64,000 nt of DNA. It comes from Polytrichum commune (Eukaryota > Streptophyta > Polytrichopsida > Polytrichales > Polytrichaceae). Position numbers and translations under genes: made by a program. Location of the stretch: assembly GCA_950295325.1 (NCBI GenBank), contig OX485803.1, positions 30,681,554-30,745,553 on the forward strand. The letters are read 5' to 3'. Below are positions 11,825-23,958 of this stretch, in pieces (position 1 is the stretch's first letter; every line of letters begins with the position of its first letter). The notes under the pieces were generated by a model. It did no database searches. It saw only the letters and a program-made list of their open reading frames with translations, and was not told where the DNA came from.

Positions 11825-12326
11825 CGGTCCACGACACACGAGACTGAGGGCCCGTGACCATCACACCTCAAGCACTCTCATTGGTGGAACCGGTGGAGCC
11901 GGTCCAAGTTCGCTACTTCACACTGCGCTTGTGGGACCAACGGAGTATGTGAACGCACGATGGATGTGAAGTCTATGTGGATTCCTACGTGGCATCGAAT
12001 GGATCATGTTTCATGGTCACTTGGACTGATTTCAAAAACCATCTCTTGGAGGTAAGCCTAACACAAAACCGGGAGACCATGGCACTCCGAATGCTCAGAA
12101 ACCGTTGGTTTAGTCGATTTTATCATGCGTGAGGACCCGCATGAATAGAGATTCATTGAAATAGCATTTGGTTGAGGGTCCGGTCACGTATGACTTCACA
12201 CTACACTTGAGGGCCCGTGACCACGGTACATGATGTTGGAGGTGTGTTGGGACGGCCTTTGGACACTTTCTTTTGGGCTCTCACAATTTCATGGTCGCGG
12301 CTCTTGGCTCGTGTGTGAAATGGCCC
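11825..12326 (+). mobile_element. Harbinger-like MITE H1, diverged copy
   Basis: About 500 bp collinear with the well-preserved copy at 55056-55555. It starts near GGTCCACGACACACGAGACT and ends CTCGTGTGTGAAATGGCCC. Shared inner landmarks are GACCATGGCACTC and GTGTTGGGACGGCCTTTGG. The terminal GGGCC and the TTA/TAA target site have decayed here. The 67-residue frame at 11766 is a by-product of the repeat. Confidence 0.7.
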
Positions 12327-13790
12327 GTAGTATGTGGTGGTTTTGGACATCACATTCTTCAAATTGGGGGCTTGCATGAGCAATTCGAATAATTGGTCCT
12401 CTTTCTTAGTCTGAATATGAAAATGGGGATTTCTCGATGTTTCTTTGAACAAATATACATTGGAGTGATTAAGTGCAACAAATGTCGGTGAACAATGTCG
12501 TGACAGACTTCAGCCAAGCATAGAAAGCGAACTAATGGTATTAGTTGCTGAATGTTATGGATATGCAACTTATTTAAAAAGCATAACTAAAACTAGGATC
12601 TAAAACCTAAAACCAAGAAGTATGTACCATTGCCATATAGATTCTAAAGTCCTCAAATGTACCGTTGTGGGTAATTGGAGTAGATTAAGGTCTAAGGTTG
12701 ATTTGAGGTAATTACCTATGTTATTTAAGGGATGTGTGTCTATTTGTGGGTGTTTCTAACTACGTAGACTTATTGACCATTAGATTAGTGAGATGAAGAA
12801 TTCGTTCCGCTAGCATTTTAGAATGAGGATGAATGATGATGAGAAACTTGTTATTCAAGTCCGTATGTTCAAAGGATCTATAGTCAAAATGCACATTTCT
12901 TAACTCATAAATGATTTGTGTAATGGGTCCATTTGGAGGCTCACATGCGCCAATCGCCCAAAGCAACTTGCACCGTTACCTGATTGGTCATTGACAGTCC
13001 CACACACACCGGCAGTATGAACGTGGCAAAATGTGAGCACCACCCATTTGGAGGCGCTAGCTTCTCCACCTAGAAATCCTCACCAAAGCTCACTATCTTC
13101 GTACAACCCCAAGGACACTTGAGGACCACGAAACGCCCATCAATGTCCACTTTGCCCATGCACACACCCACACCCACACCAAAGTTACAACAAAAGAGCA
13201 GCATAGCCCATTGTTGGTGGCAGTCCACACACCCTAAACCGTATCCTAAGGAGGCCGTGTTCATGGGCGCTCGCTTGGGTTGGCTAGGCTTAGTTCTCTA
13301 CCGGAGAGGACAACACTCCTTACCCAAGCCTCGAGGCCTAGTGACCCAACCCAATTTTCATTTCATCTCATTCTTTGATTGAAATTGATTCCTCTTCTTC
13401 TTCTTCTTCTTCAACTATTAACATCAAGTTCCTTGAATGAAAGTGGAAGTCATTTTTGAATGACACAATTGCTTCCGATATATACACAATAAAAATATGG
13501 TTAACTTGTATGTGCTTAAAGGCCAAACAACCCCACCCTAGCTAACCCCACAAGTCACACGTATCCTAACACCTTAATCTTTAATTTGAAACCCAAATCG
13601 TTCTCATTACAGTAGAGCTCTTCATTCTTCGGCTTCAAAGATATATTGATTTCTGAAATATGTGCCACATGGCAGTCTTACATTGCTTAAAATGCACTCA
13701 ACTCCCATGTGGAAATTACAGCCCGGCACCATTTATTATTATTATTATTATTATGAATCGGGCCCGACTGAAGGTGCATTTTATAAGTTG
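12327..13790. other. No gene recognised
   Basis: Several 60-90-residue frames on both strands overlap each other and carry no domain. A CTT run (13391-13412) and an ATT run (13734-13753) are present. Confidence 0.45.
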
Positions 13791-13799
13791 CTCCACACA

Positions 13800-14125
13800 G
13801 GTGCTTCCTCACAACCAAATATCTGGGCATAATTGGTCAAAATCCTAGTGTTTTCAAGTCCAACTGGTTAGATGTTGCGATCTTTCGGATTTTTTCTTTA
13901 TTAATTTGAGGCAAATCTTGAACTTCAACTGGTTATATTTCAAAGTCAATCAGCTCAGAAAAGGAAAGAAAAAATAACGCCCATATTGGCATACCGGCGT
14001 GACTTCGAGCCCGTTGGCCTTATATTGATCACGGTATTCCGTGATGTAGTATATGGTTTTATGCCTCCTTTAATCAACTCATCTGTAACTAGCAGTTGGT
14101 TCTCCCATTTCATTGCTCACATCTG
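13800..14125 (+). mobile_element. MITE of the A/B foldback family, with an insert
   Basis: The left part (GGGCATAATTGGTC, AAATCCTAGTGTTTTCAAG) and right part (CTTCAACTGGTTAT; TCTGTAACTAGCAGTTGG) match the outer parts of the element at 55572-56205. About 100 bp between them (13978-14080, with GATCACGGTATTCC) is absent from the 55.6-kb copy but recurs near 42236-42330. Confidence 0.55.
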
Positions 14126-14730
14126 CTTGAAGGTGTGAAATACATTTCGAGGATTGTTTTCCAAATGTCAAATTTCCTGCACACGTGTGCAACAACTTAG
14201 TCACTCTTGAATTTTGTAGTGTTGAGTATGTGGATCTATAAATGGTGACCAAAAGCAAGGGAAATTATCACAAACCTCTATTAAAATAATAATAATAATA
14301 ATAATTTATTGAGAAGCAAGCATCGTAACATTACACAACTCCTTGGTTGCATTCCATGGGACCATGTATCGCATGAGAATGTTTTTTCTTTAATTTCAGG
14401 ATTCCCACTCATGGAGAGTACTCATGTTGTCTATTGCAAACTTTATCAAGTTTTCTTTAATCACATTTCTTTGGAAAAGAGACAATCGTGTAGTTGCTTA
14501 GTAATGTTGTTTAGGTACTTTGATTTGTGCAATTTTGAGATTGACCCATGCTAATTTATGGAGATTTCAAACTAACTTGAATATTTATTAGCACAATTGC
14601 AAAATTCTTTGTTTCTTTAACTATGGTTGCTATACAGATGAATCCACCAACTTATAAGTTTTGTGATTTGGTTTTGACTCAAGGTAATTTATTGCAAAGA
14701 GTCACAACTCAGGAGATTGAACTACGTACC

Positions 14731-15083
14731 GGTTCACGGGATCCCAAGTCCTAAGTCCTGAGTCACTTGAGGTCAATCCGTGCAATCTTAGTTGTTGAGA
14801 GCATGGAAGTTGGAACTTACGACATCACACGGAGTCCCAAGTATAACATGGATGCCCACATGACAACACTTTTTGAAGGTGAGGCTCATGACTTGTGTTG
14901 AAAGTTGGGTCTCGATTTTTGCTCGATCCAACTCTCAACCCAAGTCCCATGCATACTTTTGCATTAAATGATCAAGATCCAACTTTAATGATAATTAAAC
15001 ATATTTTAATGGTTTCCTAAGCCTCAAAAGTTTTGCTAACATGAGTGGGACTTGGGACTTGGGACCCCGTGTGAACTGGCCCT
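14731..15083 (-). mobile_element. Harbinger-like MITE H2
   Basis: Right end GGGACCCCGTGTGAACTGGCCC followed by TAA; left end the degenerate complement GGTTCACGGGATCCCAAGTC. These are imperfect terminal inverted repeats with core GGGCCAGTTCACAC and a TAA/TTA target, the pattern known for PIF/Harbinger (Tourist) MITEs. About 350 bp, no coding capacity. A second copy lies at 29580-30312. Confidence 0.75.
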
Positions 15084-16055
15084 AAATGCAGATACCAGTG
15101 GAGCTTACACATAACATCGTTATGATAAAATTGGGGAAAAAACACATATGCGCAAATTATAGTGCATCGTTAAAGTTCAAATTTATCAACCTATATTAAG
15201 CACATCAAATGGGTCAAAGAATGGCTTTCATAAGCATATCCCAAGGAAATTGATTAGTAGGCTCATTGCTAACAGGAAATCTATTTGTGATTTAAATGTG
15301 GAAGAGAACCCATGTGATGCCTTCCTTCCAAGAGGATTTTGTAGACTCACAAAAAAACTATTTTGAACGTCTTTTGACAATCTTCTAATTAAGGCTCCTA
15401 GGGAAACAAAGCTCAACCCTAAACCCTTAAACAATGCTCACAAGACTCCCGAACCCCTAAAGGGTCGTAATCTCATATCTCGCTTCTTTGAGCATTTCCG
15501 AACTTTGTCGCAAGACCAAAGAATGATTCATAAAAATGTGGGAGTCATTCTTATAGGCTTTTACCTTCCATTCACAAACAACATCATTTGATGGTAATTT
15601 TCTATTATCTACATATCAAAAGCAAGATGACATTTGAGCTTTTTGGACACGTTTTTTTGACATTCTAGAGGCATTTTTACATTGAGGCAAGTATCGTGTG
15701 GATAGGACCAATTGTGATGAAAATGTGCTAAAATTTTGAACACCATATATTTCTTTCTTCTAAATATATGCATCTTCTTATCTTCTTAAATATATTTAAG
15801 TTAGATTGAATATGGATCAAAATGCTCGATGGCTATCTCTTCTAAAGTGAAATAAGGTAGAGGGTTCTATATCAAACATCTCGCTCAACCCTATATCTTG
15901 CATTATAAGTACATATTGATTATAGGAATGTAAAGAACATTAACATTAGGTAATAAAGTTTTGAATCCTTAAAATTTTCATATTGAATTCAAACAAAACA
16001 AGTTTTAGAGCGTTGAATTTCATTGTCAATTGCTAACGAGATTCAAGAAAAAAAA
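15084..16055. other. No gene recognised
   Basis: AT-rich sequence; the 68-residue frame at 15228-15434 (minus) shows no domain. Confidence 0.45.
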
Positions 16056-16057
16056 TT

Positions 16058-16441
16058 GTAAGTAAGGTATGAAGGTGTTATTTACTTACAATTCTTAATC
16101 ATGTACCTTTATTTGATTGGTGTGTGGTTTGCAAAGGATCAAAGAATAAACACTATAAAGACATGTGTTTAAAAGAGGCTAAAGTATGTCTTCGAATTTT
16201 ATTAACTACTATGCACTCAATAGTGAACACAATCGGGAGGACCTTTTGTATTCAATTAAGAAATCAACAAACATGCACTTCCGATTCCCATAATTTAACG
16301 AAGGAAGGTTCAATATTCAATTCAATTAATGATGATCCTTCATTGTAGATTAGTTGATGAAACACAAGCTTTGTTGTGGAAGTTTAATTGCTAGAAGTTG
16401 GAGAACATGAAGAACGATCCGAATCACACCCACATACCTTA
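16058..16441 (+). mobile_element. TAAGGTA-ended MITE, fairly complete copy
   Basis: Begins TAAGGTATGAAGGTGTTATT and ends with the complement of TAAGGTATGTGGGTGTGATT, so both termini survive. Inner landmark GTGAACACAATCGGGAGGACC. About 380 bp, non-coding; the 74-residue frame inside (16124-16348) is incidental. Confidence 0.7.
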
Positions 16442-16605
16442 ACCCCTAACTTCCCAAGGAACCACTTTTTGGTTGATGGATGAATTCTACCCTACATTAA
16501 CCCATCTAAATCATTCATCCACAACTAGAAATACTTTTAAACATCAACCCAACATGGTATAATTCTACCCATAGACATTTCACATGTTAAGAGTGGCGGC
16601 TTGTG

Positions 16606-17203
16606 CTTAATTACATGCTAAAACCTCCAACCCACTATTATCTAGAATATAGTGGGCAAGCAACCTACATAGAAACTCACCCTCAACATTGCACAAAATC
16701 AACTACTCTCCACCTTATTCCTGTCATTTGTTAGGTATGTTTATATATAATTCTTCAGAGCCACTACCCTTGAATAGATTATGTTATGCAACCAAAACTT
16801 ATCTTGTGCTATTGATGTGCCTCACAATTGCCTCCCTATGTTTCAATAATTCATTACAACGTCTCTCTCTAAGCTACAATATGGTAATGCTTGTGGTAAA
16901 CCCTAAACCCTAAACATTTCTTTAAATGTGTGTGTTTGTTTGTGGGTACATTTGCAAAACGGATATTCAACAACCTTCCCGATTTTTTTTGGGCTTTGAA
17001 ATTTTATTTGACGAGTGCATGAATATTACAAACACGATGCTTGGATTCCGCTCAATTTCATTACGATTCTTACTAAAATATGATTATTCATAGATATAGA
17101 ACACCATCTTTAAGCTTAACAATGTTGTGTATCTATATGACTTGATATAACTGAATGCCTTTGCATTTGCACATGGTGCCATCTTTTATAAATTTTCATG
17201 GGA
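16606..17203 (+). repeat. 600-bp dispersed repeat; inverted twin at 38020-38628
   Basis: Near-identical by eye to 38020-38628 in reverse complement, from GTGCTTAATTACATGC to GGTGCCATCTTTTATAAATT. Both copies keep a 74-residue frame of the same length (16689-16913 here) with only a few changed residues. The frame ends in a telomere-like CCCTAAACCCTAAAC motif and has no recognisable domain. One flank contains CCTACATAGAAACTCACC, related to the ends of the foldback element at 54286. Confidence 0.8.
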
Positions 17204-17824
17204 GGATATATTAAGATTTTGGTGCATGTTCATGAGAAAAATTAAGATGCATGTTTCTTATTAAAAAAAACAAATAGTGGATGATGGAACCTCTTCTAGT
17301 TTGGCAAGGTATGAAATTTGGTGTATGTTCATGGGGGTTTATTATTACATGATGAAATCTCTCCCAATTTGTGAAGGATTGAAATCATTGCACACTTTGA
17401 TGTGAAGTTTCAATGCATGATGAAGTTTGGGAAGGTAGGTCATTACAGTCCTACCTCTTAAATTCGATACTCGACAATATGACTATCTTGATATAATGAC
17501 ACAAATTTTGTAAACCAAACTTTCTACTTAGAATCTACTTCTATAATACAACTTTGACATCGTTAACACAACACTTTTGGACCCCCAAAATGTCATATTA
17601 TAGGGGTAATTAATGCATATATAACGGGTTCCACACATGCATATGTACATAGTCAATATGATATTGATGTAACTTTCACATATGAAATGTGAATTTCTTT
17701 TCTAAAAAGAAAGTAGAATGATGTTAAAACATGAGAACTAAGGGAATCAAGTTCTCTATCTCAAGATCTATCCAAGAGACTCATTAGCCTTTTGTCTCTT
17801 TCGCAAAAAAAAATCACCTAAACC
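17204..17824. other. No gene recognised
   Basis: AT-rich sequence with short direct words around 'ggtgcatgttcatg'. Nothing identifiable. Confidence 0.45.
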
Positions 17825-18655
17825 TTAATTCAAGGTGTTTTCAAAGTGCACAATATGTTTTCGAGCATTTTGTACTTGATATTTATAGAATTAATTTCAT
17901 TTGTATATTTTTGGAAAGAAATTGAAATTGCGCTTCTTTTGGTGGTAGTTTTGCTAGATTTTGAGTTCTACTAGCAGAATTGTGACTGTTTGAAGGTTGG
18001 TTCCACTTTAGAAGTTGATTTTAAGACAATGATATACTTTTGCACATTCGAACTCGGCATTCTAATTTGCGTACTATGGGAAATCTATTGAAATTGCGTT
18101 TCTTTTGGTATTAGTTTTGCTCAATTTTGAGGTGTATTAGCAAAGTTATGATCGTTTGAAGGTTGGTTGAGTTTAGAAGTCGATTTGAAGACAATGATTT
18201 ACTTTTGCACATTGTGAGGTCAGTCATGATCCAGTTGCTTTGATTTGCATATTGTTGGAAAGCTATTGAAATTGTGCTTGTTTTTGTGGTTGTTTCACTC
18301 AACTATGAGGTGTATTAGCAAAGTTATGACCATTTGAAGGTTGGTTGAGTTTTGGAAATTGATTTGAAGACAACGATCTACTTTTGCACATTGTGAGGTC
18401 AGTTTCAATTCGATCATTCTGATTGGCATATTGTTGGAAAGCTATTGAGATTGCATTTCTTTTGGTGGTAGTTTTGCTCAATTTTGATTTGTATTAACAA
18501 CATTATGACTGCTTGAATGTTGATTGGGTTTTTGAAGTTGATATCAAGACTACAATCTACTATTGCACATTGTGAGGTCAGTTTTGATCTGATAATTCTC
18601 ATTGGCATATTGTTGGAAAGCTATTGAAATAGTGCATGATTTAGTGAGAGTTTTG
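17825..18655. repeat. 179-bp tandem repeat, about 4-5 copies
   Basis: The landmark TTGGAAAGCTATTGA (first copy ATGGGAAATCTATTGA) starts at 18076, 18255, 18434 and 18613, exactly 179 bp apart. Each unit also has TTTTGCTCAATTTTGA, GAAGGTTGGTTGAG and TTTGCACATTGTGAGGTCAG. An earlier, more diverged unit starts near 17900. The unit length is not a multiple of three. The length is in the range typical of plant centromeric satellites, but such a short array does not show centromere function. Confidence 0.9.
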
Positions 18656-18798
18656 CTCAATTTTGACTTTTTTTTGACAAAGGTATGATAGTAATGGGTG
18701 ATGTACAAATTGAACTTTGGTGAGAGTTTTGCTCAATTTTGAGTTGTTTTGACAGATGTATGATAGTAATGGGTGATGTAAAAATTGAACTTTGGTGA
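18645..18798. repeat. 76-bp direct duplication
   Basis: TGAGAGTTTTGCTCAATTTTGA recurs at 18645 and 18721, each followed by TATGATAGTAATGGGTGATGT and ATTGAACTTTGG. It borders the 179-bp array and reuses its TTTTGCTCAATTTTGA word, so it probably arose from it. Confidence 0.85.
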
Positions 18799-18799
18799 T

Positions 18800-20605
18800 T
18801 TTATTGTGAAGTGGCAACATCAATGGACAATTGATTTCTTCTTCAAGTCCACCAAGATTTCATGAGAGAATTGTATATATGTGGTCAAATATCTACTGTG
18901 TGTTTTCATGAAGTACATAGTTATTATTACAAAGAGGTCCAATTTGTCTTACTTACATGGTATTCGTGAAAATGTCACATGGCACACAAAAATGTCACAA
19001 ATGCCATTTTCTTGAAGGTTGGCTTGAATCGGTCTTTGAAAGCAACTTTTGTCAACTACATCCGGATGTATTTACAAAATGCTAGTAACATGTGCAAGTG
19101 ATAACAAGGGGAGAAGTTTTTATATCATGGATGCTATGTTATTCTTTGTTACTTCAAACACTCTTGATGGCAATCAAAACATAACAATCATGATACAAAA
19201 AGACTTCCTCTTACACTATGAACTTGTACTGTAGGTGCCCATACAAAATTAGTTTCAAAATGCAAAATCCAAAGTCCGCAAGACCAGAAATTGAGTCGGC
19301 CTTGAAAAGAAAATGTCACATGTGAACGTGCCATTTTCACGTATACTATGTTTATAATTATTGAATTTGTGATACCTCAATAATACAACAATTTTCTTGT
19401 TTCCCAAACATGTCATATTAAATAAGTAGGATTGTATGATGCATGTCTTTTAGTGCATGATGCAACCTCTTTTAAATGAAGAAGTATGACATTATGATGA
19501 TTTTTTATTTTTAAAAATTTAATTGCACAGTAGAATCTCTTTTAGTTTGAGGGGTATATGACATAATTCTCTATGGGAAAGTGTAAGGCATGGTGATTCC
19601 TATTTAATTTTGGTGAGGTATAACACCTTGGCAAATGTTTTTAGAGAAGCTTTATTGCCTCTTTATGCATGTTGCAACTCTCGTAGTATGGAGAGGTATA
19701 ATATCATGGTGCATGGGTGATGCATGCTTCTAGAGAAGTTTTGATGTGTGGTGGCACCTCTCGAATTATGTTGTAAGGTATGACACAGTGGTGTATGTTC
19801 ATGAGGAAATTGTAATAGTTTGGTGCATGTTCTCTTTGTATGGTTTAGAGTTCTCTTCTAAACCACTAAATCTACCACATGCCCACATTGATATGGACTA
19901 GAGGTAGTGAACAGACATCGCATGCCAATGTAAATAACCCGTTGTCGTTTCTTTTTTTCTCTTTTTATGGTATGATATTATATTATGGTCCATAAGTTGT
20001 TGGGATCATGTTTTATGCATTAGTTTCACCTCTATCTTCTGGTTTGGAGAGGATTATAAGTCCTTTGATGCATGTTATCATTTTAGTAATAACAAGTTGG
20101 ACAATTGTCATCTTTGCTCCTCCTCTCTCTTTGGTTGTCATGTGTCATTCTTTTCCTTTCTCCTTTTTTTTCCCTCTTCAATAATTACAAAATTCTTATG
20201 ATAATTTTTTTTGTTTACAAATTATGGCACCTTAATGATAGCAAAAAATCAACAACAACCCTTCCATTTGAGGTTTTGTTTTACTCATTTAGAAGTTATA
20301 TAGACCGTTGTGGTTTATCAAGGTAACTCAAACCCCACACATACAATCAAAAACAAAGAAGAAGAAGAAGAAGAAGAAGTTCTCATATTGAGATCAATTG
20401 GATGAACGAACCATTATCATGATGATCGGATCTTCACTAAAACTCACAATTCTCATGATCAAAATTTTGAATCTAGGAACCCAATTCCAAGTTTTGCCTA
20501 GTTATTTTTTCATTATGTTTTTCATTTGCATAGTCACGCCTCTCAACACCCACATGCACTAATGTTATGATCGGATGTGAGGAATGCATATTTCATATTG
20601 TTGAG
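18800..20605. other. No gene recognised
   Basis: AT-rich spacer. Short recurring words around 'atgcatgttgcaactctc' and 'gaggtatgac' at 19440-19830 suggest an old diverged repeat. A GAA run lies at about 20358-20381. Confidence 0.45.
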
Positions 20606-20752
20606 CATAACATTATTCAGATCCATAATAGTGTTATTTGGGACTGACAATATTCCACAAAATATTCCCCAAATTCAGTCTGAATGTGGGAAATATTTTG
20701 TGGAATATTGTCAGTCCCACATAACACTATTATGGATCTGAATAATGTTATG
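20606..20752. mobile_element. Foldback MITE, copy 2
   Basis: Begins CATAACATTATTCAGATCC and ends with the same sequence in reverse complement (GGATCTGAATAATGTTATG). The arms are nearly perfect over about 70 bp and include GGGACTGACAATATTCCAC. Same family as 2338-2505. The 61-residue minus-strand frame over it is an artefact. Confidence 0.85.
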
Positions 20753-21517
20753 AATCCACACTCTTGAGGTCTATAGAAAAGAAATAACAATAACAATAAC
20801 AATATCTTCCATTAGGCATTCGTTGTAGCATGTGATCAATGGTGCAAAGTGCGGACACGATTTTCTACAAGTTTATTGTGTCAAGTCCCTAACTTTCCAT
20901 GGAGAGCGATTCACTTGAAATGCCTACTCATCATGAGCTTAGTGAGCAAGCTTAAGTTATAGGTTACAGAAGCGATGCACAAGAAGTTGGTGGAGGCCAT
21001 AATTCAATAATTATAACTTGAATCTACTTACTTATGAGTGGTGATTGAAGAAGGCATTGACACACAACAACATTATGAAGGGCTTTATGACGAGCAATAT
21101 TTGGCCTCTCAACCCATCGGCCTTGGATGGGAAGCAATGGTCGGGGAAAACCGACGGCTAGTTCATTATCAGCCGATGGATTTCCCCTCATGGCCGGTCC
21201 AAATTTTCAATCATCGGATGGCAATCCGACTATAATTTCAATCCTCTGGCAATTAGCCGATGGACCAGAAAATGTCCTGGAAATGTAGCCGATTCTTCTT
21301 GTGAGTTACTGGATTTCAGCCGAAATAAGTATTCAAATACTGGCCGATACCCGGGAAATGGTAACCGATACCCTCCGGGCCATGAGCATGGGTATCTGAG
21401 TGCAAGCAGGTATCGAGGCAGGTATCGCAAGGAGTTCAAGTCCTTCCGCCGTTGGTGAATGCAACATTGTGCAAGCAAGAGTTTTTTGCTTTCCAGATAC
21501 AAGGAAGTACATAGTGG
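20753..21517. other. Sequence upstream of hAT relic; GCCGAT-rich, no domain seen
   Basis: Words such as GCCGATGG, AACCGAC and GCCGATAC recur at 21110-21400 and again downstream of the hAT domain at 22140-22260. This may mark subterminal repeats of the transposon that carried it (inference). The 65-residue frame at 21038 is not recognised. Confidence 0.4.
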
Positions 21518-21880
21518 ATGGATCTTACTTTTGCAGATGTATGGACATCAATTTCTTGGTCTCCATCTTTGAAAGTGAAGTATTCTAACCTTCTGATTCT
21601 TGTTGAGATTGCTAAGTGCCAATGTGTGAGTACTGCAACATGTGAAAGGGCATTTTCTGTTCAAAATATTATTAAACAAAAACTTCGTAATCGAATGTCT
21701 ACATCTAACTTAGAAAGTATGATGCGTGTTGCTATAGAAGGCCCAGACAATGATTTTGATGACATTCTAACAAGTGCTCTAGATCTTTGGAAGGATGCTG
21801 CTAAGTTTCGCTATTTGTATAGCAATCTAGAGCATTATTTGTTTGGGGCATCTGATGATGCACTTGAGGAAGTACCCTAA
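21518..21880 (+). pseudogene. hAT transposase C-terminal (dimerisation) domain, isolated
   Basis: The 120-residue frame matches the C-terminal dimerisation domain of hAT transposases. Landmarks: W-x-S-I-S near residue 10, LLILVEIAKCQCVSTATCER near residue 28, FSVQNIIKQKLRNRM near 47, then LESMMRVAIEGP and LDLWKDAAKFRYL. In the family this domain follows the RNase-H-like catalytic core and mediates dimer formation. Here only this domain is open: no BED zinc finger or catalytic core could be read upstream. TTTTGCAG just before 21537 looks like a 3' splice site, so it may be a terminal exon, either of a decayed autonomous element or a domesticated gene. It ends at a normal stop after LEEVP. No transcript evidence. 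Confidence 0.8.
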
Positions 21881-22329
21881 ACCTTAAACTTTTTGAATTA
21901 TGCAACCTTTCCATGACCAAATCCAATTGCTTCTATGAAGAATTGGGGGACCCTTGGCCTTCAAGCGGTGAAGGCATTGCTAGGTTCAATTCCTGCCAAG
22001 GATATTATCTCTTCAAATTTAAAGTTTTGAACATGCCTTTCTTTTCACTTATTCAAGATTTTGTACTAAGAATTGATTTCTAATAACTTTTCATACATTT
22101 TTTAAACAATCAGTGCCCATATGAATTCCATTTAATCGGATATTGGCCAATGAAAATATGAAAATATAGGCAATTGGCCGATTGATTTTACAAAAGAGCG
22201 GCTCTTGCCGATGTAAATTGCAAAAAAATCCGACCCTTCGTAGCAACTACCAGCAATTAGCCACTAAGGCTTCAAAAACTTCCCGAACTCTGATGGGAAG
22301 ATGCAAGTGAAGCATATGCACAATAATTG

Positions 22330-22960
22330 AGGAGATTGAGAGTCAAGAAGTGGAGGTGGAGGAGGTGATTGATGCTTCAATTGGCAATGTGCACACAAGC
22401 TCCAACATATGTCACTACTTTGTCAATGTTGATGAGGATGATAGCAACACAAGGAAAACAACACATGTGGACAAGGAGCTTGAAGATTGTGGAGAAGAAA
22501 CATGTCCAATTCCTCAATCAGTTGAAAGAAGCAACATTGCCAAATTTCTCACATTGCCTTTCATACCGGATCCAATCATTTAAAGGTAAAGCACATCCAC
22601 ACCTATCATTGAGTACTAAAAATCTTGGATCATGACAAACGACAAATACTTGGCACAATTGGAGCAAAAAGCAAAGTCGAAGGATGAGGCGGAGAGGTGC
22701 TGCAAAGAAGGAGGAGACGGAGAGGTGCAAGCTCAAGAGGCAAGCATAGAAAGAACTCAAAAACAAAGAGAAAAAACAAAGAATGTTGGATTGGCAAGCA
22801 ATGAAGAAATTTGACGAGGCTTGGTCAATGAAGATGTGCAAGGACGCCGTAGAAGCTCTCCATAATGCGATTAAGGAGAATCAAAACGGTAAACGACCTT
22901 CAGTGGTATATGGCCCCATATTGTAGATTCATGCCATTTATTTGCAAGCACAATATGAGA
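22330..22960 (+). pseudogene. Possible pogo/Tigger-like transposase tail, frame-disrupted
   Basis: Three short frames read on in different phases: KFLTLPFIPDPII (22350 frame), then NDKYLAQLEQKAKSKDEAER with a charged coiled-coil-like run (22632 frame), then KKFDEAWSMKMCKDAVEALH in a third phase to about 22910. An acidic/basic alpha-helical tail after a 'T-x-D/E-x-x-L..E-E-K' type motif is common downstream of the DDE core of pogo/Tigger-like transposases, and this is the best guess. No DDE core was found nearby, so it could equally be a captured host-gene fragment. At least two frameshifts are needed to join the pieces. Confidence 0.35.
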
Positions 22961-23274
22961 ATGGATATGGCAAAGAGGAAGATGCGGAAATAGTAGTAGC
23001 CAATTGATGGGTGCTCGAGGTTAGGTGGGGCTACAAGCCCCACCCAACGAAGACCCCAAGCCAATTTGTATTGTGCAAGATCGAACTGGAGTAAATAGAG
23101 ATTCATGTGGATTTAGAGTTCGTTTGTGTCACGAATTTGGTAGACAATGAGCAAGAATTATGGTTTTGTATGAATGGAGGTCATTGTCTCAATGAACTTG
23201 TGCATGGTGTGTAGGCTCTTTTTTTCCTATGTGGATTGTTGCCTTTTTGTCAAGCCAAGACTTGCAACTCAATG

Positions 23275-23958
23275 TGTTGGAGTGTGCCCTGGTTGGAGCC
23301 GTCAAGTACTATAGCATTCCGCCAATTAACTCCGATTATTGCCCACTAACACAAGTGGCCGCTGACTGTTGCCCACTACCTGGAACTACCGTCGGCTAGG
23401 CTAGAAGGGTGGGTTGTATAGTTGTAGGTCATAGTTAGGTTGATACCTTGGGCACACCGGGGTGGCTAGGCCTAGCCAACCAGTGGCTGGGGCTTGGGGA
23501 GCACCAGGCCCACCTACCCCGGTGTGGCACCCAGCCATCCTTGGGAACTTGGAGAGTCGCCGGCAGGGTTTGATGCCCTTGCCCTAGACGAAAATAAATC
23601 GGCCAAAACTGTGACAATTAAAATTATATAGTTTAAAAAGAAGCTTGGCCAACGTCAAAGCTAGTTGCCGGGCCGCCTAAAACCTGCCCGGATGGCAAGG
23701 GCGGGCAACTCCCCCTGTTGGATGGCTATAATGGGGAGTTGGCTGCACCCTGGCGCCTAGTGGCATGGTTGGCCGCCGAACTTCCCGCGGCCACCGGACG
23801 GGGCTGGCTAGCTAGTTGGGCCAGCTGCCATTGCAGTGTGGCCATACTATGAGTGGTTGATCACACTAGCCACTTCTAACACCATCCGTCAGCATCTTCG
23901 GTTGTAGTAGTATGAAAAGCAGTGGGCCAACATCTATTCCTCAACATTATCCCCAACA
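23275..23958 (+). other. GC-richer block, possible solo LTR
   Basis: Noticeably richer in G+C than its surroundings, with many GGCC/GGCTAGGC words. It starts TGTTGG and ends CCAACA, the TG...CA form of LTR ends, but no 5-bp target duplication, primer-binding site or gag/pol homology was seen. It could instead be an old gene fragment. Confidence 0.25.

Noticed and set aside
23275-23958. Definite LTR retrotransposon
   Set aside because: TG...CA ends alone are weak; no target duplication, second LTR, primer site or gag/pol was found, so it is kept only as a possibility.
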